This document shows, one piece after another, positions 47,701 to 59,215 of a stretch of DNA of 64,000 nt. The notes below the pieces were generated by a model that worked only from the letters and a program-made list of their open reading frames with translations, searched no databases and had not been told where the DNA came from. Each line of letters opens with the position of its first letter. The stretch's first letter is position 1. Made by a program: the position numbers and the translations under genes. Source of the stretch: Siniperca chuatsi (lineage: Eukaryota > Chordata > Actinopteri > Centrarchiformes > Sinipercidae); NCBI RefSeq assembly GCF_020085105.1, contig NC_058042.1, positions 28,539,501-28,603,500 on the forward strand, given 5' to 3'.

Positions 47701-50700
47701 TTTGTTCATTATGTGCAAGCTTTGCACATTTGCTGTTGGACATTTTTACTTGTATTTAGAAGGATTTCCAATAAGTAGAAAGAGTTTAACTTTTTAGATC
47801 AACAACATTACAAGGAACCAGTAGTAGTGAATCAACTAAGAGTCTACAGCCATGCAAGCGGCTCTGTGAGGCAGTACTTCTGTTCATAGGTGCTTTGAGG
47901 TAAATGCTAACCTCAGTATGCTAACATGCTCATAATGACAATGCTAACATGCTGATATTTAGTAGGTATAATGTTTCATGTTTACCATCTTAGTTTAGCG
48001 TGTTAGCATGCTAACATTTGCTAATTAGCACTAAACACAAAGTACAACTTAGGCTGATGGTATATGTAATGATGGTAAGTATATGGTCAGAAACCAAAGT
48101 AAGAATTTGATCTAACGATGGCACTATATGCAAAGTTAAGGGATTGCAAAAGTTACCATCACCATTCATCCTGAGGGGACATGAATACACCAGATTTCAA
48201 GACAATCCATCCAATAGGTGTTGAGACATTTCACTCACAACCACAAATGTCAACCTCATGTTGGTGTCAGAGGAAAAGCGATTAAGATTAATCATCTGGG
48301 AACCATGATTTAGTTCCAATCCATCAAGTAGATATTGAGATGAAGTGAAAATTTGGACCTGCCGGTTGTACTAGATGAAAAATTAAAACCAAAATTACTT
48401 TGGATTCATCCTCTGGGTGCAATGAGTGTCAAAATTTCATGGCACTCTATCTAACAGTTGTTGAGATATTTCAGTCTGGACCAACGTGGTGGACAGACCG
48501 ACCAACCGACTGAGTGACAGACCGACATTGCCATAGAGCCATGCCGCTAGCGTGGCTAATAAGCAAAAACCAGACAAGACAACACAACATTAATGTTATC
48601 CCAAATATGCTCTATTGTCTCTATTGTGCCAAGCTCCATTTCAAAACCTCAGTTATGAGCAAACATATACCTCATAGACAACATAAACTCAATGCCCTCA
48701 AAAGGTCAATTTGATGAATCAATCAGTTCATCAATAAAGTCATAATCCACCAAACTGCATGTATTTCAATCTCACTTTTCTTCTTTTTTCACCAACTTCT
48801 TCTGACAAATACAACCAAACAACTGGAATTTTAGTGAAACAAGCACTAATTGGTGGATCAGGTATATGCTAATTTATTTACCAGCAGATCCTTATTATGT
48901 GAAAAATGTCACGATGATGTCAGATATGCAAGGTAATATTAAAATACTGAATGTTTTTTATTGCTTAATGAGACATCGTTGCCATTCAAAAGGTAATGGA
49001 TCATATTAAGGCTAAGTGCACACTGGTGGTCCATTTTTAATTAAGATTTCATTTCAGATTTCTAATGCATTTCTGATGTCCTTTTCCTCCCCAGATCAGA
49101 TAGCTCTGCCTGACTTCCATGCTGGGGCAATGGAGAACTGGGGTCTGGTCACATACAGGGAGACGGCCCTGCTCTTTGACCCCATCATATCCTCCACTGG
49201 AAACAAAGAGAGAGTTACAACTGTAATCTCCCATGAACTTGCACACATGGTAGGCCATAATATTTCAGCCAAGTTGCTGTCATCACATCAGTTCCACTTT
49301 AGTCTTATAGTGACTTAAAATAGGGGATTATAATCAGGACGTTCATTTGGTGCAAACTCAATCTCAGCTAAGTCCACTCTTGTAAAGAACACAGTAATGT
49401 TGTAAACATACATTTAGCCAGAGTACTCAACCCCCCATTGCAAAAGCAGATGACAGATAATCACCTGGGGATAAGTTAACCCTGCTCCCTTTTAGATGTA
49501 TTTAAAACCTGACATCATAAGTGATGTGAAAATCTGTGGTTGGGAATTTTCTTAAGCCCCTGCCTAGTCAGTTTTTGGAGTTGAACTTCAGTGGTATGTT
49601 TCCCAAAATCTTAACTCACTGTGGCAGAACTCTTTATCTCTGTACTCTTCATGTGTTGTGTTTTTTTAGTGGTTTGGCAACCTGGTGACTTCTTAAGCCC
49701 CTGCTTAGTCAGTTTTTGGAGGTGAACTTCATTGGTATGTTGCCCAAAATCTTAACTCACTGTGGCAGAACTCTTTATCTCTGTACTCTTCATGTGTTGG
49801 TTTTTTTTTAGTGGTTTGGCAACCTGGTGACTCTGCAATGGTGGAATGACCTGTGGTTGAACGAGGGGTTTGCATCATACGTGGAGTACCTTGGAGCTGA
49901 CTCTGCTGAGCCCACCTGGAACATTGTAAGAGCCATGCTTGTACCTTCAAAGACAGTGAGCTTTGACAAGTAGAGAAGTGCTGTTACATTTCACGGATCA
50001 ATGACCTCTCAGAGATACAGGTAGAAAACCTGTCCTAATTCATCTCTCTGCTTGGCTACAGAAAGACCAGATTGTACTGTCTGATGTGCACAAGGTGTTT
50101 GCTGTGGATGCTCTGGCTTCCTCCCACCCGCTGTCCCGCCGAGAAGAGGAGGTCAATGAACCTGCTCAGATCAGCGAGATGTTCAACACCATCTCCTACA
50201 GCAAGGTCTGGTCCTCTGACAGAATTGTATACAGTATTTATTACAATTTTGCCATTTCACATTTTTCTCAAAAGTATTGACAATATAGCTCAATCTGTTC
50301 ATTTATTTTTATGAGTAATGAGCCCCTATGATACAATAAAATGCTCAAAAATGAGGCAATACCTATGACATTGATATAATTTAAAGCCAATTTTTAGTTT
50401 GTATAGTCCACTTTTAGGCAGTTTTACCGGATATAATTTGTTTGTTTTTTTTTAAATTTCCAGGACACCCAAGAAAACTAGAACACCTTTGTATCAGAAA
50501 ATATTCAGTATGACTCTCAGTTTTGAGTCTTTTTTTCATTCACCCAGCCCTGAGTGCTGTCATATCTATCTGAGGAGCCATATTGCACCATCAGGGAAAC
50601 ATCTTGTTTTAATATTTCTGTTGGATTGAATGCAAAACCCTTTGTTGTTATGAGAAGTTCAAGCCAACCAAAATCTGGTGGTGTCTGTGTTTGTTGTTTT

Positions 50701-50825
50701 CAGGGAGCTGCAGTGCTCAGGATGCTCTCAGAGTTTCTCACTGAGCCTGTGTTTGCCAAAGGACTCAGTGTGAGTAGTTACTTTGTTATAAGGCCTCATC
50801 ACATAATTACTGCTGCCAATGTGCA

Positions 50826-50871
<46 letters not shown>

Positions 50872-53800
50872 GGTAGTGACACGTCTGTGGGTATGACGAA
50901 TCAAACCAAATTCATCCATTTGTTAGTCAAACTGGTGTGTGTGAGTAAACCACAAGATTACTCAAGATCATTTGCTTTTAATTTATGAGTTGTTACTTCC
51001 CGTCTGTAGTGGTTTCTGTTGGGAAAGGTTGTGACCGATAACACACATGAACATGTTGCCTAATGGCATTATTACGTATGAAGGCATTAGGCTAATGCCT
51101 TCATACGCAGCTTTAACTTTAACTTTAACCTAAGGCAATGTTTTGACAGTTACTGATGCTTGAGCTGCTGTTCATAACTGCTTTCTCTTCTCAGTCTTAC
51201 CTGAACACATTCGCCTTCGGCAACACGGTGTATACAGACTTGTGGGACCACCTCCAACAGGTCGGTACGGTTAAAATCTTTACAGTCACAAATGTGTGAT
51301 TTCACCTGGCAATGTGTCCGTGGGTGTGTGTGTTTCTTTTTACATTCCTGATACCCTCTCTTTGTTGGCAGGCAGTTGAAAACACACCAGGTATGCATAT
51401 TCCTGACACTGTCCACAACATCATGAACCATTGGACTCTTCAGATGGGCTTCCCAGTGGTCACTATTGACACCCGGACAGGAAGTATCACCCAGAAACAC
51501 TTCCTGTTGGATCCAGACTCTGTAGTGGACAGGCCCTCTCAGTTCAAGTAGGAATCAGTTTTACCTTGTCCTGTAAGTTCCATGTAGACAATAAATTAAA
51601 AAATGTATTCCTTAATGCAACATCTGCTATTTGGATGAATGTCTACCTTGATAAAACAATTAGTACTGGCTGAAGCACAAACGAAATAGCTATAAGTCTT
51701 GGAGTCATAATATTGTAAATATTGTAGCTCGCAACAAAAGTTCTCTACTTAGGCACAGCAGTGCTTCAAGCTAATTGCTTACATGGGCATGCTAACATTT
51801 TCAAAATGACAATGTTAACATGCTGCTGTTAAGCAGGTGTAATGTTTCTCATGTACACCATCTTAGTTTAGTGTGTTAGCATGCTATCATTTGCTACTTA
51901 GCACTAAACAAAAAGTATAGCTGAGGCTTATGGGAATGTCATTAGTTTTGCATGTAATAAACCCAAGTATTGGAAAAATTCAAAATTTGACCTGATGGTT
52001 GCGCTAGATGAAAAGCAAGAGGATCACCAAAGTTATCACAATTCATCCTGATGATGACATGAATGTATGTACTACATTTAATGGCAGTCCATCCAGAAGT
52101 CCGACAGAAAGACTGACTAACAGCCTGCCAGCCTGCCATTCTTAGAGCCATGCCGCTAGCATGGCTAAAAACCAATATTGTTCCACCATCTTTATCTCTA
52201 TTTCTGTCCAGTTACACGTGGTTTGTCCCGATTAAATGGATGAAGACAGGTGTGGAGCAGCAACAGTACTGGCTCCTTCAAAAGACAGGTATGGTCATAG
52301 TAACACCCACTGCCCTGCATCCGCATCTGCATACTAGAGAAGAAAATACTTCCTACCAGCTTAGTGGACTCAACCACGGGGCAGTAGCATTAACTGAATA
52401 TTTTGCACATCTTTCTGTAATGTTTTTCATCAGACACCCACAGTCTGATGAGAGTTTCAGGAGAGGACTGGGTGCTGGCGAACACCAAGGTATCTGGATA
52501 CTTTAGGGTGAACTATGATCTTGACAACTGGGATCGTCTCCTCTCCCTGCTCAACACCAACCATCAGGTGAGTCACATGCCCATTCACCTGTCAAAAGTT
52601 GTACTGACGATTTTGTTTGTGCTGGATGTCCACTTTTAGATAAACACAAGATGTAACATGTTTGTGTGTGTCATTTATTTCAGGCTTTACCAATCCTCAA
52701 CAGAGCACAGATCATAGATGATACGTTCAACCTAGCAAGGTAAAGAAAAACAAGTATTTAAAGTATTAAATCCTTCACAATTTGTATGTTTACAAAGAAT
52801 ACGAAAGATTTGTTCCCTTTGTGTAGAGCCAAAATAATCAATACAACTTTGGCCCTGAGAACTACCAAATACCTGTCCAAGGAAAGAGACTACATCCCCT
52901 GGGAATCAGCTCTGAGAAACCTCGACTTCTACATCCTCATGTTTGACCGCACTGAGGTCTATGGAGCTTTACAGGTTAATACTGCTTTACTACTAATACT
53001 AATACTGCTCATTCTGATACTAACAGGAGAACTAATATATAGTATAATGGGAAAGTGTAAAACGATTGGACATAAAAGCTCTTGCTGATATATTTTTATT
53101 TTAGGCATACCTTAAGAAACAAATCCAACCACTTTTTGAGCACTTCAAGACGATTACAGCTAACTGGACCAAAGTACCGACAGGACACACTGACCAGTAA
53201 GAATTCTTACACCAGAAGATGTATTTTTAAAGCAAAAAGCAAGTGACTTACCATTAGGTGACATGATTTAATTCAATGCAATATTTAATTTGGATTGTTA
53301 CCTTTTCCACAAGCCTCACACATATTGGATATTGTCATACTATATTGCAGTTTTTCCCAACTTTCTCAAACATCTCCCTTCTCAGGTATAATCAGATCAA
53401 TGCTATTGGAATAGCATGCAGTATGGGTGTGGAGAGTTGCAGGGAGCTGATCAAAAGCTGGTACAGACAGTGGATGGAAAATCCACATAACAACCCGTGA
53501 GTACGGAGCAGTTTAAGTCAGTTATTTTGTGTTTTGGACTGGGTTGTTTGTACAGTCTGTGTTAATTAGCCCCATACAGCCAGTGAAACGACTGTACAAA
53601 CGTTAGCTGTAGCTAGCTAGCAATGTACACACCAACTGTGTGTGTGTGGTGTGAGCCTGTGTGATTGGTATTCATTGTCTAATCTACTGTATGTTTACCT
53701 TAATGTTGACCAGGATCCATCCTAACTTGAAAAGCACAGTTTACTGCAGTGCCATAGCTTTTGGTGGTGTGAAGGAGTGGGACTTTGCCTGGAGAATGTT

Positions 53801-56326
53801 CAAGAACGTCACTCTGGCATCCGAAGCTGCCAGGCTCAGGTCGGCCATGGCCTGCACCAAAGAACCTTGGCTTTTGAACAGGTACATGCAACATCCAGAT
53901 TTGTGGGAGTATCTTCGTTCAAGATGTTCTGTGAATCAGAATCAGAATCAGAAATACTTTATTGATCCCCGAGGGGAAACTCTTTCGTTACAGCTGCTCA
54001 CTATCACTTCAATGCACACAGGAATAGAAGTACTAAGCAAATCAAAATATAATACGCTATAATACAGGTAAGAAAAATTAAATACAAAGTGGATATGAAG
54101 TATAAAAGCTAAAATAAGTGTAAGTACCAAAGTGGATTTAGAGGTTGATAAGTATGTACAGAATAATACAATGTAATAATATAAGTAATAAGTAATAGTG
54201 CAATAATGAGTATTGTCAAGTTAAGTGTAGCTTATTAATGATTATGAGACGGTGGATATTGCACAGCAGTAATAGAAGTATGACTAAATATAAATAAATA
54301 GGGAATTTTAATCTGAAAACAGAGTATATTGCACCAGAGTATTAAACAGAGAATATTGCACAATATTGCAAGTATAGCAGTGATGTTAATGATCCAATGT
54401 ATAGTTTAGTGACTTAGGGTCATATAGACTGACAGGATATTCATCCATGCATGTTCTCTACCATTGTACAACACTAGAACACTTACATTTATTTAAGACT
54501 GTAGATTTTTTATGTTTTCTGTGCTGTCAAAGACACTAACTTGGTTGATTAATAAGAATTAAATTCACTTCACAATTGCGTCGGATACTTGAACATTGAT
54601 CTGACATTTTGTTCAAAAACAAGATAGCCACCATCTGGCAAAGGTTTCACTTGGAGTTTTCATGTAGAATGATTTAAAGTGAGCCTGTACATTTTGCTGA
54701 ACACCATCCACCTTGGCCACAAGTAACAAACACAGGACAATGACGCATAAAAAACATTAAACTTTGTATCTGTAACATGCTAAAGTGTAACAGTGGCACA
54801 AGAAGCAATGAGTTATAGGGTCAGCGAACTGACTCAGTAATGTCGGTTGCACAGCAATATCTACTTTATACTTGCTAGCATTGGCTAACATTAGCCACCA
54901 TAAGCTAGTGGTCATACTGGACCAAAAAAAGGCTGTAGCAGGAGTTATCATGCTGGCAACATGGCAAAGGAGATATCATTGTCTAAAGTCAAGAAAAATT
55001 TCTTGCCTGCAAATTTGAGGGCAAAGGTTTCAAGGAGTATAACATAGGCTATAAGCTGTAGATGGGTGATTTCAAAATACTGACCCAGGGAAAGGTCTCC
55101 TTAATTTGATCAATCTAAATACACACCAACTGCATGTGTTTGTTTGACAGCTCAGACTTTGACTGATCTCACAACTCGCCAGTTATAATATTTTCCGGAA
55201 CAATCTTCACCTTAATCCGTGCCACCTAGAGCGAATTTGCATCTGGTCACACCCTCTTGCATCTTTCTGTTGACTTTCATGCAAATGTGCCATGTCTAAA
55301 ATTTGATGTGCATTCTGTCTGAACACACCTTTAGAGCTCAACTGACTTTACTATTTTAGGATAGTAGGAAACCCTAACACAAACGTAACAAACGTGTCAC
55401 CCTTTTTACATGCTTCATATGTTTAAAATATTTAATGATCTTCAGCTAATTATTCTTCTGAAATAAATTTATTAAAATAGTGTTTCGGAAATTATTTATT
55501 CGTAATAAAAAGTTTTGGTTAAACCAGGTATCTGGAGTACACCCTAGACCCAACTAAGATGCGCAAGCAAGACGCCACCTCTACCATCCAGTATGTCGCC
55601 CGAAACGCTGTGGGGATGCCGCTGGCCTGGAACTTTGTCAGAGCAAGATGGAGCTACATTTTCCAGCAGTAAGAGCTCACAGGAGGGTTTGTTGGAAAAA
55701 CAGTCAGCACTCACAAGGAATGAATTAAGGATGGAAGAATATTTAGTACACAGAATCCACAGCAGCTCTCAACTGAGTGTAAAAGGATTTCTAGGAAGAA
55801 ATATTTTTTCTCCAAGTGCACATGGCTTGAAAAATAGTCAAGAGTCTTTGACAATGAAGCATGACTAACCATATATTAAGTGCTGATTATGTTGCAACTG
55901 TTTTTTGAGCCTTTACGTATCACTACATCTTTAAAGTGAACAGCATCTTTTTTTTTTTAGGTATGGAAGAGGATCATTTGCCTTTTCTAATCTCATCAAT
56001 GGAATCACAAAGAGATTCTCTACAGAGTTTGAGTTGCAGGAGGTATGCAGCCCACACAGCCACAACCACACTGAAATACACACTATATTTCCCTGAGGGT
56101 ATTTAGGGGGAAAGAAAGACAACAAATGCAGAAATTCAGTTTTTCTTTCTTTGTTTTTTGTGTCTCTCACCAGCTGAAGAAATTCAAAGAAGACAACCTC
56201 CATGTTGGTTTTGGCTCAGCCACCTTGGCCATGGAGCAGGCTATAGAGAAAACCACAGCCAACATCAAATGGGTGACAGAGAACAAAGCCCATGTGCTGA
56301 AGTGGTTTACTGAACAGTCCACATGA
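44739..56326 (+). CDS. anpep: Aminopeptidase N, tandem copy 1 (complete, 20 exons, 965 aa)
   Basis: This is an M1-family zinc ectopeptidase that removes neutral residues from peptide N-termini at the plasma membrane. Exons: 44739-45343, 45511-45653, 45997-46136, 46360-46486, 49095-49249, 49812-49925, 50062-50205, 50704-50769, 51195-51260, 51372-51547, 52212-52288, 52434-52567, 52684-52739, 52827-52974, 53105-53196, 53386-53496, 53714-53881, 55528-55668, 55961-56042, 56174-56326. Frame holds through all joins, giving 965 aa (human ANPEP 967). It has a short cytosolic tail, a type II membrane anchor (about residues 12-32), a Thr/Pro/Ser-rich stalk, GAMEN at 349-353, HELAH at 385-389 with Glu408 completing HEXXH-X18-E, and Tyr474 at the catalytic tyrosine position. 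All active-site residues are intact. The residue after HELAH is Met, where human has Gln. Exon 7 has a weak donor (AAG|GTCTGG). A second copy follows at 61323 in the same direction. I cannot assign anpepa or anpepb. Confidence 0.96.
46554..47578. mobile_element. Penelope-like element remnant arranged as a long inverted repeat
   Basis: Arms at 46554-46970 and 47155-47578 are reverse complements of each other with few differences, separated by 184 bp. On the minus strand the spacer plus left arm encode a GIY-YIG endonuclease segment: [41 protein letters not shown], then [16 protein letters not shown] sequence. On the plus strand the right arm encodes the equivalent tail: [46 protein letters not shown] and EDS..KIL.RE..W..RG.KEA are the marks of the Penelope endonuclease domain. 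The reverse transcriptase is absent. AT dinucleotide runs flank both ends (46537-46552 and about 47617-47636). Confidence 0.85.
47905..48560 (+). repeat. Interspersed repeat family A, copy 2
   Basis: Carries GCTAACATGCTGATATTTAGTAGGTATAATGTTT, TTAGCATGCTAACATTTGCTAATTAGCACTAAAC and, at its right end, AGAGCCATGCCGCTAGCGTGGCTAA. This is the longest of the three copies; the middle (48160-48480) includes repeated CATCC.ATAGGTGTTGAGA.ATTTCA-like blocks. Confidence 0.7.
49095..49249 (+). CDS. anpep: anpep copy 1 exon 5: GAMEN and HELAH motifs
   Basis: This exon opens with [20 protein letters not shown] and ends with HELAHM at a GTAGGC donor. GAMEN grips the substrate alpha-amino group, and the two His of HEXXH bind zinc. 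The zinc site is split over two exons, because the third ligand (Glu408) lies in exon 6. Confidence 0.95.
49549..49832 (+). repeat. 142-bp tandem duplication spanning the exon 6 acceptor
   Basis: Unit 1 (49549-49690) and unit 2 (49691-49832) are about 96% identical, with only a handful of substitutions and one T-tract length change. Each contains the terminal intron sequence, the polypyrimidine tract, the AG and the first 21 bp of exon 6 (TGGTTTGGCAACCTGGTGACT). Unit 2 runs on into the real exon; unit 1 runs into TCTTAA, an in-frame stop. Confidence 0.95.
49812..49925 (+). CDS. anpep: anpep copy 1 exon 6: third zinc ligand
   Basis: Encodes [18 protein letters not shown] and following residues; the Glu of LNE is the third zinc ligand. 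The acceptor lies after a T9 tract. Its 5' end and 121 bp of upstream intron are duplicated immediately upstream (49549-49690), with the true exon starting at 49812. Confidence 0.95.
50828..50868. repeat. (TG)n microsatellite in anpep copy 1 intron 8
   Basis: An uninterrupted TG run of about 41 bp starting 59 bp after the exon 8 donor. Confidence 0.95.
51075..51107. repeat. Perfect 16-bp palindrome with 1-nt centre
   Basis: CGTATGAAGGCATTAG (51075-51090), one G, then its exact reverse complement (51092-51107). It lies in intron 8 and is followed by CTTTAACTTTAACTTTAACC. Confidence 0.95.
51784..52170 (+). repeat. Interspersed repeat family A, copy 3
   Basis: In anpep copy 1 intron 10, with the same landmarks as the other copies: GTTAACATGCTGCTGTTAAGCAGGTGTAATGTTT, TTAGCATGCTATCATTTGCTACTTAGCACTAAAC and the end AGAGCCATGCCGCTAGCATGGCTAA. 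The right end is 42 bp from the exon 11 acceptor. Confidence 0.7.
53934..54215 (+). repeat. Interspersed repeat with ATACTTTATTGATCCC start, copy 1
   Basis: Starts GAATCAGAATCAGAAATACTTTATTGATCCCCGAGGGGAAACTC and runs to AATGTAATAATATAAGTA. It matches about 57194-57450 in the same orientation. The TTTATTGATCCCCGAGGGGAAA motif is a very common teleost repeat, usually the end of a LINE of the RTE/Rex type; the assignment is from memory and tentative. It lies 52 bp after the exon 17 donor. Confidence 0.7.
54216..55527 (+). other. Remainder of anpep copy 1 intron 17
   Basis: AT-rich intron sequence with no exon or clear repeat. Exons 17 and 18 join in frame (AG|G = Arg). Confidence 0.6.
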
Positions 56327-56945
56327 GAACACTTAGGCAGTCAAAATGACAAACTCTCTTTTTTTGTACTGTCAGGGATATGTCATTTTTTGGTAACAGT
56401 TGCGCAAAGATAACTGATCATCATCTTCCGAGCAAAGGACCAGACATGATGATTAGTGGACCACATGTATCACTATATATCAGAGATGTAGCGGTAAATA
56501 AAGAAGTTGAACTCTCACCTCTAGTCTGTGATTGTCATAGAGAAAACCATTGTAACAAAAGATTGTTTTACTCACATAACATTTATTTTTGCTCTCAGAA
56601 AGGCATTCATTCATGTTGTTCCTTTTCGTCATGCTTACTATGATGTATACAATGCATTTATATCATAAACATGAGGCACTGAGCCACTTGTAGAACACCA
56701 GAGCAGCATCGGTGTTCACTGATATTGATTGTACAAGGGACTGAAACCTGTGACTGTCATTAGTGACCCTAATTATGATGGGATGGGACTTAGAGTTTTT
56801 AACAACTAAATTAACTTCTTCCATGTTAAGTCATTCTCAATACTGGATATCTTTACATTGAGAATCAATCTGCCCTTCACTGGTAGGAGAGAAAGATATT
56901 GTAAAAAGCGATCTTACTGAATAAATGAGCCTGATTTGATTTTTA
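56327..56945 (+). other. 3' UTR of anpep copy 1
   Basis: Follows the TGA at 56324-56326. AATAAA at 56920-56925 is followed by a T-rich and GT-containing stretch (TGATTTTTATTAGGCTTCTTGTAGTTTGTCC), so cleavage near 56940-56950 is likely. Confidence 0.6.
56920..56925 (+). terminator. Polyadenylation signal of anpep copy 1
   Basis: AATAAA about 600 bp after the stop codon, with a T/GT-rich downstream element. Confidence 0.6.
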
Positions 56946-57193
56946 TTAGGCTTCTTGTAGTTTGTCCTTTTAAACTTGACTATTAGATCATAACTCATTG
57001 TACAACATGATGTACTAATTGTCTGCCAAGTCTATACAAAAGCCTACATGCGCTGTAGATTTTGTACTCACTTAACATTGATATACTATCATTGTACAAT
57101 GATGGAGGAGTAAGATTAGCACAGAGGAGAAATGTCTCTCGTTTCAGCCAGTTTGAAACAAATGCTGTGACACTGACAGTTCAAGGTGACAAC

Positions 57194-57450
57194 ATCAGAA
57201 TCAGAAATACTTTATTGATCCCTGAGGGGAAACTCTTTTGTTACAGCTGCTCACTAAAACGTCAGTGCACACAGGAATAGAAGTTCTAAGCAAATCAGAA
57301 TATAATACACTATAATACAGGCAAGATAAATTGAGTACAAAGTGGATATGAGTATAACATTTAAATAAGTGTAAAGTACAAAGTGGATTTACCGGTTCAT
57401 GATAAGTATGTATGGTATAATAATACAATGTAATAATATAAGTAGTAACA
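57194..57450 (+). repeat. Interspersed repeat with ATACTTTATTGATCCC start, copy 2
   Basis: ATCAGAATCAGAAATACTTTATTGATCCCTGAGGGGAAACTC... through AATGTAATAATATAAGTAGTAA; closely similar to and in the same direction as the copy in anpep intron 17. Confidence 0.7.
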
Positions 57451-57511
57451 TGAGCTGATAAGAGGTTTTACTGCCTTCTAACGACCTGTCTAAAGCTGAA
57501 AACAGTGAAAA

Positions 57512-57640
57512 GGTTAAAGGGGTTCTCCACAGATTTTACATGTCAAAGTTAATCTACAAAGAGTACACAGCCTGTGAAAACAGTTGTATTGCTTCTGTGG
57601 CTTTTGAGAAGATTACTGTGACATCACCCAGGTATCTAGG
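57512..57640 (+). repeat. Interspersed repeat family C, copy 2
   Basis: GTTAAAGGGGTTCTCCACAGATTTTACATGTCAAAGTTAATCTAC through TGTGACATCACCCAG; the reverse complement of the family C block in ap3s2 intron 5. Confidence 0.55.
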
Positions 57641-58289
57641 TTTAGCTTGAAGAATACAAATTTTAAACAGGAAGCGGGCATCGAGTATGAAATATGTGTG
57701 TGTGTTAACCGGGCAGGGACGGTCTAACGACACGTGCTATCACGTTTGGAAGCGTCCAGTGTTTTGGGAGCCTTCTGGAGTTTGTGGCCATGGTATTTTG
57801 CATTGTACCTTCCCTTCATAATTTTAGTAATTGTCAGGAATCATTTTAACATCATAGCAGGCAACTGTACAGCCAAGTGCAAATATAAAGACAAGCATAG
57901 AACATTTTCAACAAAGTGGGAGAACCTATTTTGTTCAACCTAATGGTAAGCTTTCTGCCTGATGTGCCACACTTCGCTGTTGCATTTTAAGGTTTCTAAT
58001 GTCCAGCGCCACTTCACTTGCTAATGCTAATGTGGAATAGGAGGTCCCCAAAGCCACTGAGCTTTACAAGCAGAAGCCACACAACGTCAGTCAGAAAAGC
58101 ATATCCAGTTGTTCCAAATATTTACCAAGCATTCTTGATCCTGCATCATATCAGCTAGCATGGAACATTTTGCATGCTAAAATCCATACAACAAAGATGA
58201 ATTTGTAAAAAAGTTCCTCTGTAATGTTATCCTTTCTCCAGAAACAGTGAAAAGAATGGTATTAGACCTTTAGCTCAATATTCCGTGTC

Positions 58290-59215
58290 CAACACTGTTG
58301 ACAGAATATCGCACATTGGCCAAGTACCAGCAACATGCAATCGTGCAGCCACTCATCAAAAACCCTCACCTTGACCAAACAGATCCAAACAACTATAGAC
58401 CAATTTCAAAACTTCTGTTCCTTTCTAAGATACTTGAAAATGTTTTCTTCCAGCAACTTGCGTCCTTTTTAACTGAAAATGACATCTTTGGTATTTTTCA
58501 ATCTGGTTTCCGTGCAAACCACAGTCTACACTAATGCTGCTATCTGTACATGCTAAAGACTGTGCAATATGTTGTTAGATCTCAGTGCCGCCTTCGACAC
58601 TGTAGACCTGCGATTTATAGACAATAATCCATGCTTTTATTTCTTCCAGCCTGGATTATTGCAACGCACTTGACTCTGAGTCAGTCAGAGTTTTTTGTCA
58701 CGTCTTCAGCTGGTGCAAAATGTGGCCGCACGTCTGCTAACAAAATCTAAAAAAAATCGTGCCATGCACAGGTTACCAGTGAAATTTAGAGATGACGACA
58801 AGATTTTTTTAAAGCTTTGAACGTGCTAGTTCCAGCACGTCTCAGTGACCTTTTACATCCCCACTGTTCTCCTAGAACACTGAGGTCATCTGATAAAGCT
58901 GCTGCTTTCCATCCTAGATAGTCATTCAAGGCGTGAAGGTGACCATGCTTTTTCTGTAGCCGGGCCCGAATTGTGGAACTGCCTCCCTCTACATGTTCGA
59001 TCAGCCCCGACCATCTAATGTTTCAAATTCAGGCTAAAAACCAACTTGTTTTCTCCGGCTTTCTTATGTATTTTAAGTATCATGGTGATCTTGTGTCATT
59101 TTGTCAATTTCTCTACTTTTTTCCTTTTTACTGTGTAAAGCACTTTGGTCAACCGTGGGTTGTTTTTAAACTGTGCTGTATAAATAAATAAACTGACTTG
59201 ACTTGCCATCGTGCA
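58290..59215 (+). mobile_element. Internally deleted LINE (L2-like) with intact 3' end
   Basis: RT pieces: HLDQTDPNNYRPISK (about 58365-58410), LSKILENVFFQQLASFLTEN (about 58420-58480) and FQSGFRANHS (about 58498-58528). A remnant of the LSAAFDTVD block follows near 58580-58605, then a jump to LDYCNAL (about 58650), LVQNVAARLLTKS (about 58710) and the C-terminal GPELWNCLPLHVRSAP-like segment (about 58955-59005). The tail has the standard form for this group: TGTGTAAAGCACTTTGG ... TGTGCTGTATAAATAAATAAACTGACTTGACTTG, ending near 59210. The central RT with its catalytic Asp motif is deleted, so the copy is dead. Confidence 0.85.

Larger units (their letters stand above)
46487..49094 (+). other. 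anpep copy 1 intron 4, repeat-filled
   Basis: The largest intron of copy 1 (2.6 kb). It is occupied by a Penelope-like inverted repeat (46554-47578), flanking AT repeats and a family A repeat (47905-48560). Exons 4 and 5 join in frame across it (G|AT = Asp). Confidence 0.85.

Noticed and set aside
50554..50988. 144-codon open frame on the plus strand
   Set aside because: It strings together intron sequence, anpep exon 8 in the right frame and a TG microsatellite translated as Cys-Val repeats; not a separate gene.
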